Below, one piece after another: positions 11,064 to 21,889 of a stretch of DNA of 64,000 nt. The stretch comes from Coleophoma eucalyptorum (lineage: Eukaryota; Ascomycota; Leotiomycetes; Helotiales; Dermateaceae), in the NCBI GenBank assembly GCA_026120035.1, contig JALRME010000004.1, positions 372,001 through 436,000 on the forward strand. The letters are read 5' to 3'. Below the pieces are notes generated by a model. The model had not been told where the DNA came from. It saw only the letters and a list, made by a program, of their open reading frames with translations, and searched no databases. The translations under genes were made by a program, and so were the position numbers. Numbering within the stretch: position 1 is the stretch's first letter; the number at the start of each line of letters is the position of its first letter.

Positions 11064-12516
11064 ATGATGGACCCTCAGACCACCACTGTTAAAATGGCCA
11101 TGAGCCTATATTCAAACGTCCTTCTTATCCTCACACTCTTTGTCGCGGGCCTCTTCATTCCATACAACCCATACAGACGTACTACTCTCATCTCTCTTCT
11201 CACTGCCCACGCCATCCTCTGGTTCATTATCCAAGACGAGTATCTCGCAAAGTGTGTTGGCGGACGGCTTGGCTACTTCATTGGGTTCTTGCATGCTGTG
11301 GATGGGCGACGGCTTCATTGCACGCTCCACCCGGGAGAGCTCAACAAATTCACACGCTTTCCTCCAGAGTTATGGGTTCTGGAGAAAATTTGCGAGGGCC
11401 AATCTGACGGATTTAATGCCGGAGTTTTAGGCACCCGCACTGCCCTTATTACTGTAAGTGCACTGCATCTTGCTATGCTCCTATAGCTAATCAGTATAAT
11501 TCTAGTTATTTAAGACTTGCCTCTCTGGAGTTCCGGCAAGTCTCCCATTCTTTGGCTTTGCTATCTGGCTCCGGTTTGTTGTCAATTTAGGGCTTGCTTC
11601 TATAGATGACTTGCAATTTGAACAACACCAAACCAAGGATGTTCTCAGGATATCAGCAGTACCGGCACCAGAACGAGAAATGCAAGGCGCTAGAGTCACG
11701 GAAATGGAGCGAGAAATTGAAGATCTCAAAGAAGAGGTAAAGCGCCTGGTTTTAGAGGTGAGGATGGGGAAGGAGAGAAGAGTGGAGTTAGGGGAGAGAT
11801 TGAGAAAGGCGGAGTCAGAAAGAGAAGGGAGAGAGAGGGCAGAGTTAGAGAGGGTAGAGAGAGAGAAATCGGAGTTAGCGGCAAGGTTGAGTAAGGCTGA
11901 GGGCGAGAGAGAAGAGAGGGAGAATGCTGGGGTCGAGTCAGTGGAAAGGGTGAAGGTGGAGTTGGAGAGAGTAAAGAAGGAGAAATCGGAGTTAGCGGCG
12001 AGGTTGAGCAAGGCTGAGGTCGAGAGAGAAGAGAGGGAGAATGCTGGGGTTGAGACAGTAGAAAGGGTGAAGGTGGAGTTGGAGAAAGTAAAGAGTGAGA
12101 AGGCCGAGTTAGCAGAGAGACTGAGGAAGGCTGAGTTAGAGCGACAAGAGAAGGAGAAAGCTGAGGTAGAGCAAATCGAAAGGGACAAGGTGGAGTTAGC
12201 GGAGAGGTCAAGGAAGGAGGAGTTCGAGAGAGCAGAAAGGGAGAAGGAGGCAGAAAAAGAAAAGGAGGAGCAGGAAGAGAAAGCTGAGATTAAAGAAGAA
12301 GATTTGGAGGCCAAGACCGAAGAAGCATCGGCTTCGGCGGAGGATAAGGAGACGAAGAAGAAGAAGAGCAGAAGAAGTACACGCGGCAGAAAGGACAAGA
12401 AGCACAGGATTGCAGCAGAGACAGCAGCAGCAGCAGCAGCCGGTCATCTGGAGGATCTGGAGGCGTTGGAGGAGGAAGATGAGGATAAAGATGTGGAGGG
12501 TAAAGAAGGGGAGTAG
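11064..12516 (+). CDS. Membrane-anchored coiled-coil protein with 117-bp internal repeats, 466 aa
   Basis: The function and family are not recognised. Exons are 11064-11453 and 11506-12516, with a 52-nt intron (GTAAGT...TCTAG) and matching phases. The N-terminal part has two hydrophobic helices at about residues 15-33 and 41-58, and a third after the splice at about 135-160 (GFAIWLRFVV). From about residue 185 the protein is an almost uninterrupted charged coiled coil of Glu, Lys, Arg and Leu. A 39-residue unit beginning EKSELAARLSKAE repeats at 11863 and 11980, with about nine differences in 117 nt, and a more diverged copy begins at 12097. The tail is a basic KKKKSRRSTRGRKDKK block, a poly-Ala run and an acidic end. 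An anchored tether or organelle-contact role is only a guess. Confidence 0.8.
11863..12213 (+). repeat. 117-bp tandem coding repeats
   Basis: Two well-preserved 117-nt units (11863-11979 and 11980-12096) and a diverged third (to 12213) lie in frame inside the coiled-coil gene. Each adds 39 residues, keeping heptad-like spacing. Confidence 0.8.
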
Positions 12517-12824
12517 GTTATGAGGAAGCAACTCTGGAGCACATATAGGGAACTTTGCCTTCTGCATGTTGCTATGAACTTTTCTGTGGTATTCTTGCGA
12601 ATAATCAGGTGCTTTTTCTAATCCTTGAATTGGCTCCTTAGGTGATTCTGGTGATTGCATTTAGTAATGCTGAGATGTAGCAAAATTTTCTTGCAATAAC
12701 AGTTTTCTGGTCCTGGGAAAACGCTTGATTTGAGAGAAGTATCGTTGTGACGATATTCTTCATGCCTTGCTTGTTCTATTGGGTATATCAGCGTACATAT
12801 CTTACAATGGTAGCCTCGCCTATC
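12517..12824. other. Convergent 3' gap, 308 bp
   Basis: This is the space between two convergent genes. No further feature was seen. Confidence 0.5.
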
Positions 12825-13685
12825 TCATCTTCTAAGTCTGAAGCTATCCCAATCATCATCGTCCTCGTCGTCATCGTCGTCCTCGTCATCTTCTTCCGCC
12901 GGAACCTCAACATCTTCCGAAATAGATGGGGGGTTTACTGCCGCTATTTCAGCTCCATTTTGTGCCTCCTTCTGCCGTAGTGCCTCCCTTTTTTCCCTAA
13001 GTCTTCTTACTCTGGCCTCTAGACTTTCCATCTCTTCGAACTCGTCCTCCAACTTTCGAGCTGCATCCTCTTTGTCCCCTTCTAATTCTGCTTCCATCCT
13101 CTGTTTCCGTTGTGCATTCGTTTCTCGTTCTGCTTGTGCTGCGAGTTCTGCTGTTGTCATGGCCGGGGCAGAAATCACAGCATCCTCTACTATAGGTGCT
13201 TCAGCCGCTGCAATATCTGCCTCAAATGCCGCCCATTCATCTTCATCAACGTCTTGTGTTTTTGGCGGTATAATTTCAACAGGTTTGGGTTGCATCGGTG
13301 TGGCTGGTCTTGAGGGGATTTGGATCTCTTGTGGTAGAGCAGGTATCGCTACGGGTTCTGATACTTCCATGCCATCGTCGAAGAAACCTTCAGGCAGACC
13401 GTCTGACCGAGTTCGTTTCTTCAAGGTTCCACCGTCATCGCTGGCCTTTCTCTTCTTCCCTACCGAAGCTACCACGGTAGGATCTGGATCCGTACCGTCT
13501 CGTATTCTTTGCAGTCCCATCAAGTGTTGCTGTGACTTCGAATGAGATTCCCATAAAGATTCACTCTTGAGTTGTGTTTTACAGACTAAGCAGACTGGAC
13601 TGCCTGATGAGGAATATGTGACATGAGGATGTTGTATGCGACGCGAGGCACGCTCATTTCGTAGGAGGGATCGAACATCAGCCAT
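12825..13685 (-). CDS. ZNF830/CCDC16-like zinc-finger protein, 286 aa
   Basis: Single exon. The N-terminal segment MADVRSLLRNERASRRI is followed by a C2H2-type finger at about residues 30-55 (CLVCKTQLKSESLWESH...QQH). This is the U1-like finger arrangement of ZNF830 (CCDC16), a nuclear protein associated with the spliceosome in animals. The middle is disordered with a basic KKRK block. A segment with DEDEWAAFEADIAAAEA follows, then a long coiled coil (about 190-245) and a strongly acidic Glu/Asp tail ending WDSFRLRR, also typical of the family. The start ATG at 13685 is the only reasonable one. Upstream, 868 bp are shared divergently with BYE1. Confidence 0.85.
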   Translation of the reverse strand: MADVRSLLRNERASRRIQHPHVTYSSSGSPVCLVCKTQLKSESLWESHSKSQQHLMGLQRIRDGTDPDPTVVASVGKKRKASDDGGTLKKRTRSDGLPEGFFDDGMEVSEPVAIPALPQEIQIPSRPATPMQPKPVEIIPPKTQDVDEDEWAAFEADIAAAEAPIVEDAVISAPAMTTAELAAQAERETNAQRKQRMEAELEGDKEDAARKLEDEFEEMESLEARVRRLREKREALRQKEAQNGAEIAAVNPPSISEDVEVPAEEDDEDDDDDEDDDDWDSFRLRR

Positions 13686-14553
13686 GGTTGTTGTGGGAAC
13701 TGAATGAAACTATTGGCTGTTGAAGTGGCGTCGAATACCAATGTCGTTCATAGGATGAATGCTGGATGCTTTAAGGATGCTTGAAGGTGTGAGGCAGGAA
13801 CAGGTATTGTGGTTGTCGTTGTTTTGTTGTCGAGTCGAGAAGCTTTGCTCAAATAATTCGTCTTACAGCTTCCTTCGTAGCTGGACAAGGCTGGGAATTG
13901 CTACAGTTTTAATGCAACCCCTGTAGCAGTCCACGTGATGCGGGGAAAAGTCAGCATGAGGCTCAGAAGCCGGCCCGCTAAACTTAAAGAAGCAAAAGTG
14001 CGTCAAAGCAGGAAGAAAGCTCAAAGTTCGCCTCTTTCCTTCAACTCCTCGATTCCTCCCTCAACAACACAATCGACCTCCCATCACGATAACCAGTAGC
14101 CGCCCAGCACTACGCGACTTTGCCATCGTTATCGTCGCTATTGTTGCGCGACGGTGTTGACTGCATATTGTACCAGACTGCACCCTTCTACCAGCTCCCC
14201 ACGCGTGCGCGAAGCTGGCCGGTGTGTGCTTTGGCATCAGGAAGTTTGCGATAAACTACACAGCGCATCACCACACATCGCTTCACCACAGCTCGACAGG
14301 GCACAAAAGGGAGGATACAAGTCCGCTTCTTCGGGATAGCTTCATTGTCTTCTTGTCCACTTCTACACCTCTTCTCTGTCGTTGCCCACCAGCATAGCTT
14401 GTTTGTGAAGTCAATAGTGATTCGCGTGAACAACGCGCCGTTTGAATATCTTTCGGCATACCGCTGCTACATACACTATTACTCTTGTAAAGCCCTCCAC
14501 GAATCGTGAAGCATCGCATCGCATCCTCGCCTTCCTTGATATACGTACCCATT
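13686..14553. promoter_or_regulatory. Divergent promoter region, ZNF830-like/BYE1, 868 bp
   Basis: This lies between two opposite-facing starts. CT-rich leader sequence precedes BYE1. No specific operator is claimed. Confidence 0.45.
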
Positions 14554-17114
14554 ATGGCTGGTAAGCAATATCATGCCTCAAGCTGTAGTCGGCGCCGCAA
14601 GGTGCCAGAAAATAGCACCCCAGCCAGCTCAGGCAAGATGAGACTGACCAAATTTCATGCAGATGAACCACGAAGGTCGGTTCGCGCAACCAAAGGCCAG
14701 CACACGAAGAAGGACGACGAATTGCCAGTACCCGAGCCAGCCAAGAAGAGATCGAAAAAGAATGCGAAGAAAGCCGAGGAGGAAGAAGCTACACCAGAAG
14801 CCGAAATTATTCGCTGCGTTTGTGGTGCACGGGAGACCCACGAGGAAGATGATGAGCCATGGATTGCATGCGACAATTGTCAGGCATGGCAGCACAATGT
14901 CTGCATGGGTATCAGCACATTTGACGAGGATGTACCGGACTCTTACCTGTGCGAGATGTGCTCGCCGCCCGCACACAAGGAGCTTTTGGATGGCATAACA
15001 AAAGGCATAAAGGTATGGGAAGATCGACGCCGAGCGTACGAAAAGTCTCAAGAGAAGCCAACCAAGAAGGGAGGGAAGAAGGCAAAGCAGAGCAAGAGAA
15101 CAAGCGATCCAAAGTCGGAGCTTAGCACCAATGGAAAGGCGAAATCTCCCTCAGTTCCAGCACCAGAGAAGAAAGAAAAGAAGGAAGCCACAAGAGCTGG
15201 AAAGCGAAAGGACGGTCCAAGTGAGGCCGAATCGGCACCTGTACGTTGCCCTATCACTCGATTTTCGTGTATACTAACAATCGGTAGAAAGTTCGCAAGG
15301 TCTCCAACTCTACACCAGGCCCAGCTACAAAATCTCCTATATCTGATCTACCAACGAAAATTATTGACCTCGAACATACTCGCCAGGGACCAGCTAAGCT
15401 GCTACAAAAATCTTTACTTGCGACTATCCCTGATGCCGTCAACCATGGAATATACCAGCTACACCCTGATGACACTATTGAGCTCAAAGCCGAGCGACTC
15501 GCAATCCAAGTCGAGGATGCGATTTACAAGGCCCATCCTAACACTTCCTCATACGGCTCGCAATCTCGAGCTGTCGTTGCAAACATCAAAGGCAATCAAG
15601 AACTTTGTAATAACTTGCTCATCGGGACACTTACTCCCCACAACCTTGCTGTGATGGAGACGGACCAAATGGCTTCTAAGGAGCTCCAACGTGAACGAGC
15701 TGAAATGAAGGCAAAGTCAGACAAGCAATCGATTATGATCACAGACGATGGACCTCGTGTACGACGCACTCATAAAGGCGAGGAAATCGTGGAGCAAGAT
15801 AATTTTGCTGTGCCAAGTGACATGTCAGCAGCGGCTAGGATTCGGCGAGACGCTGATCCAAATGGCGACATGGCTACGCGTTCTCGAGAGAATTCGCCGG
15901 GAGATCAAGTTGAGCTTCCTGACAACATTGATGATTATAGGTCGCAAGACAACATCCGAGCCAACGCCACCCCCAAGGAACCACTAAAGGTCGATACAAA
16001 GTCAAGACCGGCTGTCAGAAAGCAATCCTCGGTACAAGACTTCGATATCAAGACTATATTTTCTAGCGTACAGTCCCCGACTGGTGGACAGCATGTACGG
16101 AATCCCTCGTTGGCCGGCAGTGCACCACCGGTCAATGGTCCAGGAGTCGACCCTGAAATTGATAAGATGCTTGAGGATGATGGCAATGAATCTCCGCCAT
16201 ATTCGCCGGCAGAGTACAGCTCAGATCCTGATGTCGTCTGGAGGGGATCTCTTATAATGGATACAATTGCACAATTCGCAGCGATTGCAAAACACGTTGG
16301 CGGTGCAGACTTGAGCCGCCAACCAATTACTTGGACGGATGTTCTTCATAGAGAGCTCCGAGTTGCGGGACGAATTGCTGAAGACAAGGCAAACGAGTAC
16401 CTTTGTGGTCTTCGGTGGTCCCAGAACACTGATTTGGTCGTTATTTCGCTAACCCCTACTGGCGAAGCCGGTATACCGGCATATGAAGCGTTGTTCAACT
16501 ACTTCCGAGACAAAAAGCGATATGGTGTCTTCTCCCCGAAGAGCCCAGGTAACGTGCGCGACACCTATCTCATCCCAGTACCAGCAAGCCCGGCGAGTCT
16601 TCCCGACTTTATGGAAAATCTCGAGGGCCATAAGCTCACGGGTGAGCGACCTGATCCTATTATGCTCATCGCCCTCGTAATCCGCCATGATTGGCAATCG
16701 ACCGAGCAGCGGGGTATGGGATTTGATGGCTCCCAAGAAGCACAGAGTCCTTCCGTGATGGCACATCCACATCGGCAAATGTCGATATCAGGTACTGGTC
16801 CTTCAATGTCACCAATTGTACCACAAGGCGCTTTCCGATCCCCAGCACCACCTGCACATTCAGATGAAGCACAACGCCAACACGCTCAAGATGAGCAAAG
16901 ACTTCGAGACCAAGCCGAGGGCGAGTTAACCGCTGCTAGAATCTTAGGAGCTTTTGTTAATGCGCCTACTGTCCACTTCCTGATGCCACAGGCGCATCAC
17001 ATGCGTTCAATTGAGTGGGAAGTGATCCGGGATATCTTCCAAAAGGACGCCAAGGCACAAAATGATCTGGCACACCTCAGCCAGCTCTTGGAACAGCGAG
17101 GACCTCGAGCTTAA
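14554..17114 (+). CDS. BYE1: Bye1-like transcription elongation regulator (PHD, TFIIS-M, SPOC), 803 aa
   Basis: Bye1 binds RNA polymerase II through a TFIIS-like central domain and H3K4-methylated histones through a PHD finger. Exons are 14554-14560, 14663-15240 and 15288-17114. The first exon is a 7-nt micro-exon. Removing the 102-nt intron (GTAAGC, CTGAC branch site, GCAG) produces the family N-terminus MADEPRRSVRATKGQHTK, which is why it is preferred over in-frame retention. The second intron is 47 nt with a TACTAAC branch site. The PHD finger is at about 52-107 (CVCGARE, WIACDNCQAWQH, CEMC). The TFIIS central domain is at about 220-330, and the SPOC domain at about 510-662 (VVWRGSLIMD to LIALVIRH). 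The rest is low-complexity. The phases sum to 2412 nt. Confidence 0.92.
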
Positions 17115-17880
17115 TGAGCGAGAAGCAGCAATAAGTTGAAAATGGCGGCTTGAATGTTTGAATTCTTTGTTATTCTTCACGTTCTGTTTGACGCTTGAAT
17201 CTTTGCTTGTTTTTACGATACCACCAGATTCTTCTTATGAGATCATGACTTCTTGATCCTTATTTTTCTTCCAAAAAGCTTATTTATTCCCTTTTGAAAT
17301 TCTTGATGGATGAATGGGTGATGGATGGCTGCACGGATGCCTGGAACAGAGATTCCAGTGATACTGTGCTCTACCTGTTTCTATATGAATACTTGAGCTA
17401 GGATGTTCTTTGTACATTACTTCCGAGAGGGAGACGAATGGTTCGTTAATGAATAGACGGTGATTGTTGAGGTCCACCTGAATTTCCAATGCCGTGAGAC
17501 TCGCGCAACTTATTTGCAAATGTGCTTAATTTGATTTATACCTTGAGGTACCCTACAGCAGCAGCTTATCTCATGACATCCCCAACGAGGCAGAAGCCTC
17601 TCTGATGATGTCGAGCATTTTCTGCATTTTGAGATGAAGTTAACATTATTCTTGTTTCGTGTCGTAGGATACCAATTCCCCCAATCTTCAATCCCTTATC
17701 ATCGTGCATGTCATTAAAGCCATGCTCCCTTGTTCCTCAACCCATCCCGATGCAAAGCTGCTGGCTGTATTCAAAGCAACGCACCGAAGACTAAGATCCT
17801 CTCTATGGGTATATGACCATTCCCCAATCATGCTCCATACCAATCCAGCTTCACATACTGCATTCCCATCTATTATACCT
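17115..17880. other. Convergent 3' gap, 766 bp
   Basis: This lies between BYE1 and the RGG gene. Nothing further was recognised. Confidence 0.5.
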
Positions 17881-18996
17881 TTAGGAAGCAATAACAGGCG
17901 TCTTCTCTTCAACTGGCGTAGCCATCTCCTCAGCCCAGTCGCCAGCTGGGGCGACTGGAGATTTCATCGCCTCTCCTTTCTTAGCACTTGGGAGCGAGGG
18001 GAAGTCTTCTGGTACAGGGACCTTGGGCGAGCCAGACTGGGCCTGGCCATTTCTTCCTCGTGCAGCACCGCCACGGCCACGGATGTTAAACCCTCCTCTT
18101 CCCCGTCCAGATGGAGGACTGTTTGGTTCTTGCGAATCATCGCCGCCATCATCTTGCGTGGCATACCGACTTCCCGCAAGACCAAAGCCACCACGCTTGA
18201 CTCCTCCATGGCCACCGCGAACATACTGGCTCCGTCGCTTATCCTCGAACATCTCCTCTTCCTTGCCTTCATCCCACTCACGGCCACCTTGCGCTTTGAG
18301 TTTCCTCTCGCGGTTCTTTGCGCGCTCCATGTCCATCTCGCGCCGGCTCTTTTGCTCCTCGACCCGCTTTTTCTGCTGCTCTTTCTCGCGCCTCTCGAAG
18401 GCTGCCGAGTCAGCCTCGGAGAGGCGATGCCGCTCTGCTTTCTTTGCGTTTAGAATTGCCATCTCGGCCATTTTGGCAGTTAGTTCTTCCTCTGTCAACT
18501 TCTTCTTTGCTGGCCCGCCTGTGAGTGTGCGATCGCCGCGGACGGCGTGGACGCGGGCTTCTTTGGGCTCGGTAGGTGCTTGCGTCTGCTGAGCTTGAGG
18601 CGACTGTGTGGCTTCTTCCGTACTTTTGCTCTCGGTCTGCTGCGCAGGTGGAGCTTGCGTAGGCTCAGCAGATGGCACAGAAGCTGGCACTGCTGTTGAC
18701 TCTGCCCAGCGTGAAGTGTTCAATCCCTTATTCGCATCGTGCTCTGCGCCAGCCCTCGCAGCGCCTCCTCGACCGCCGCCGCCTCCACGCCCTCTACCAC
18801 GTCCCTGCTGCTGTCCTCTTCCTTCTCTCGGATTGCTGGTGCCATTGAAAAAATGTTTCTCGGGTGCGGGAGCTTCAAGCTCTTCTGTAGGTTGCGGTTG
18901 TGGCTGTGGCTCATCTACAATGGCTGGCTCAGAGACAGGTTCGAACTCGTCGGCGAAGAGGTCGTCATCCTCGCGCGATTGCGCAAATTCGTCCAT
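17881..18996 (-). CDS. RGG/RG-rich, probably RNA-binding protein, 371 aa
   Basis: Single exon and not assigned to a named family. The N-terminus is acidic (EDDDLFADEF) with a QPQPQPQP stretch. A first RGG box lies near residues 60-82 (GRGRGRGGGGGRGG). A conserved-looking charged helix of about 90 residues runs from RTLTGGPAKKKLTEEEL through repeated Glu/Lys/Arg. A second RGG region (GRGRGGFNIRGRGG) leads into a short motif PVPEDFPSLPSA near the C-terminus. RG-rich segments are usual targets of arginine methylation and bind RNA. A cytoplasmic mRNP or translation-associated role is an inference from composition. Convergent with BYE1. Confidence 0.75.
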   Translation of the reverse strand: MDEFAQSREDDDLFADEFEPVSEPAIVDEPQPQPQPTEELEAPAPEKHFFNGTSNPREGRGQQQGRGRGRGGGGGRGGAARAGAEHDANKGLNTSRWAESTAVPASVPSAEPTQAPPAQQTESKSTEEATQSPQAQQTQAPTEPKEARVHAVRGDRTLTGGPAKKKLTEEELTAKMAEMAILNAKKAERHRLSEADSAAFERREKEQQKKRVEEQKSRREMDMERAKNRERKLKAQGGREWDEGKEEEMFEDKRRSQYVRGGHGGVKRGGFGLAGSRYATQDDGGDDSQEPNSPPSGRGRGGFNIRGRGGAARGRNGQAQSGSPKVPVPEDFPSLPSAKKGEAMKSPVAPAGDWAEEMATPVEEKTPVIAS

Positions 18997-20232
18997 TGCT
19001 TCTAATGGATATTCTCGAGCTGGTATACAGCTGTCCGGGGGCAGTTTAGTATATATTGATTTTCTTAAAGTTGACTAGAGATGCTAGGAAAACCCGTGGG
19101 GTTGGATAAAATGTGGGGTGCGCTGCTGCACTTTAAAATGCGATCCAAGCTTCTTCCAGCGGGGCGAATTGAAAGCTGGAAAGTAAATGGTGCCAAGAAG
19201 AACGGGATAAGAATTAATTTTCAAGGACAATAATGATGTATGGTTCTCTTGGGATCTGACTGAGAGGCAGAGACACTTAGAGGCACCCAAATAAGTCCCA
19301 AATATAGAGTGTTCATCTGAACTTTGGAAGATTTGTTGAAAATTGATCTCCCGAAAGGCGTCGGGTTTACATTCCTCCGAGGTATGCATTCTCAATTCTT
19401 GGTAAAAATCCTTGCCTGGACACATCATTGATTGGTATTAATTGGCTAAAGAGCGGCCCCTTAGATGACCTGTGAGGGGTTCATGCCACTACGATGGTTG
19501 CTAAACAATGGACAGGTCGATTGGCAGATTCCTCCACTCTATGAGAAAACCCCTTTTTCCATCAAGCGACGAAATAAACAACTGGCATATCAGGTACAAA
19601 CGATAAGCGGACAAAGTTCTAGAACAGAGGTTCAGAAGGGACTAAGTCAATGTAGCTGAAATTCTCAATGTCACGTTTGTAGTTCATAATTTACTGAAAA
19701 GGCTCGTGCTTGAGATTTCTATATTCCATGGCACGCCCGTCACTCCCACCGAGTGTGGTTCATAGCATGGGAGCGAAGGGGAATGGCTGGCCTAATGACT
19801 CCAATTGATGATTCTCAAACTGCTTCAATGAGTCCCTTTTCTCGTGCAATGAAAACCAATTATAAGTCTTCGATGCAGTGATCTACTTTTCTATGTGGTG
19901 TTGCGTAGTTCCACCACGTAGGTCGCTTGGCTCAGCCACTGATTGGCTCACCGCCTTGGTCTGCGCCACGATAATCAGTGAGCTTCCCTGGAACTGCTGA
20001 ACTTGGCTTCATCCTTCCAAGAAATTTGGCTGCGTTGCATAAAAACCGTCTTTCCTCCTTCAATTGATCCAATTCCTCATTCAACCTGATATACCACCTA
20101 CTCTGAACTCATCCAATCGAGAACTCTGCAGGTAATCTGCCATCACACTCCAGCAGGCTTTTGATACCGAAATTTTGACTGACATCATCCAAGCGTCACA
20201 GCCAAATCGGAAACCAAACCAATCAATTGACC
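18997..20232. other. Intergenic, 1.24 kb, with probable promoter of the small Cys-rich ORF
   Basis: No other gene was supported. From about 20040 there is a TATA-like GCATAAAAACC, then a CT-rich leader. A candidate leader intron may start at a GGTAATC near 20132 and end CACAG near 20200. Confidence 0.4.
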
Positions 20233-20406
20233 ATGTGCACCTCCACCCCCTTCACCCTCGTGAACCGGAACGGCCCTGGCTCAGCAGCGGCATCAACCAT
20301 CAGCAGCATCGTGAAGCCGGAGGGTGCTGCGGCAGGCAAGACTAAATGCATCGAGTGTGATGGTTATGAGTGCTGCTGCATTCCCATTCCCTGCACGGTC
20401 ATGTAA
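20233..20406 (+). CDS. Small Cys-rich ORF, 57 aa, function unknown
   Basis: A 57-codon frame runs from an ATG at 20233 to TAA at 20404-20406. It has no signal peptide. The N-terminal half is Ser/Ala/Gly-rich. The C-terminal 20 residues hold six cysteines in the pattern CIECDGYECCCIPIPC. Support for it being a real gene comes from a TATA-like box and a pyrimidine-rich leader about 100-190 bp upstream, and a compact Cys cluster unlikely in random sequence. Metal binding or a palmitoylated tail (Cys run at the C-terminus) are both possible. No homologue is claimed. Confidence 0.45.
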   Translation: MCTSTPFTLVNRNGPGSAAASTISSIVKPEGAAAGKTKCIECDGYECCCIPIPCTVM

Positions 20407-20660
20407 TGAAAAGCCGATAATTATATGACAATCGACGTGGCGGATATAATTCAGTAGGGTTGTTGAATCTCTTGACTTTGGGATGGGAAAACGGATGTTT
20501 GCCTTGCTGGGTGACAAGCTTATGAGCGTTGATGTACCGAATACCAATTTACTCAAGTTCATCCATAATGGTATCGAATTACCCTGGTATTGGTGTGGCC
20601 AAATTGTCAGGATCCTGGTGCCTCTGTCACTGACGTCGTTCAGCGTCCACGAGAACAAGC

Positions 20661-21501
20661 TCATGAAAATTCCTTTCCCAGTTCCTCCCATATGCTCTCC
20701 CCAATGTCGTCTTCCGTAGTATCTGTGCCATCCATCTTGGTGTCATCAGTTTCTGGCAGTTTTGTCTCACCCAATCCTTCAAGTATGCCCTCCACCTTTT
20801 CTTTCATGCGCATTATTCCTTCTGTTTCTGCCCTCGACCGATCCAGCTGATCTTGCATCATGAGTATTAGAGACTCTCTGGCCTGGTGTGGTCGATATTC
20901 GTTCAAAAGATGATGGAAATTGATAAATATTGTTCGTAAATCTTGTATCTTCTCCGTATTCTGAACAGCAAAGTAGTATCAGTATGTTATTTTTTGGGCA
21001 ATTGGAGTGATAATACCTGAGTTGGATCTACACTCATCATGCCCACAAGTTCGAGAAAGTTCAGCAGTAAGGATTTTGCAAGGCGTTTAAGGATCAAAGC
21101 GCGATCGACATGTTTGCCTGTTGGTGTTGCTGGAGGAGTGTATAGTTGTTCAACTCCTGCCTCTGCCAAGGTAGGGATTGGTTCATTGAGCTGCAGCATT
21201 ATTATCAGTACTGTTCAACACATGGTCTTTCAAGAAAGTGCAGCCTTACAAAGTATCTCCCCCCAAAGCAGTTCCAGGTGCCATCCGCGGGGGGTTCTGG
21301 AGGTTGTAAGAATCGCAGTTCGGAGGGAAGATCAAGTACACGGATTGGCTTCGTATCAGAGGCAGTGTTCTGTGCCTCTCCGGCTTGAGCAGCGCGTAAC
21401 TCTGCTATGCGATCAACATTCTCAGGCGTGAAGGCCTGCCAAAAAGGCGGAGGTGCTGGAAATGTTGCGCCAAGAGCCGACTGCTGTGGTTGCTCGGCCA
21501 T
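20661..21501 (-). CDS. MED7: Mediator complex subunit 7, 241 aa
   Basis: Med7 is a middle-module subunit of Mediator, paired with Med21 and Med31, in RNA polymerase II transcription. Exons are 21501-21250, 21190-21017 and 20960-20661, all in phase 0. Introns have GTAAGG/GCAG and GTATTA/TTCAG ends. The family pattern is clear: an N-terminal FPAPPPFWQAFT, then LPSELRFLQPPEPP and GTWNCFGGRYF. These lead to the hinge-like segment KRLAKSLLLNFLELVGMMS and the C-terminal helix beginning NTEKIQDLRTIFINFHHLLN. Then comes NEYRPHQARESLI, the most diagnostic motif. The acidic C-terminus is normal. Confidence 0.95.
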
Positions 21502-21889
21502 TGCGGTGTTTCAAAGGGAGTTGTTGGCGAAATTGATGTTTCTGGGTCGAGGAAAGTTGGATATTATTGGCGCATCGCATCGAAAGGTTCGAATCGATAG
21601 ATAGAGTGATGTGGGAAGTGGTAATCCGGGGAATCTGAGATCGCGAAAGACATGGGCAGATTATGTAAGTAAGGCTGTGGACAAGCTAGGAGCTACAGGT
21701 AATCCGCCAGCTAGATCTCGTGGCTGAATTGAAGACAGTAACGTCACACGACCATCGTCTCCTACAATTCTTCTCATAAACAACTACATATAACTTCAAT
21801 TTCCTTACTTATTAATTCCTTTAATACTCCCTCTCCAGTTTGCCATTCTCATGCTTTTTCGACGCTGACTATTCAGGATTCTGTGGACC
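21502..21889. promoter_or_regulatory. Divergent promoter region MED7/PAP2, 388 bp
   Basis: This is the gap between opposite-facing start codons. No specific site was identified. Confidence 0.45.

Noticed and set aside
11502..12398. Long Ser/Leu-rich open frame on the minus strand (about 298 codons)
   Set aside because: It is the exact antisense of the Glu/Lys-rich coiled-coil exon. Repetitive GAG/AAG codons produce an open antisense frame.
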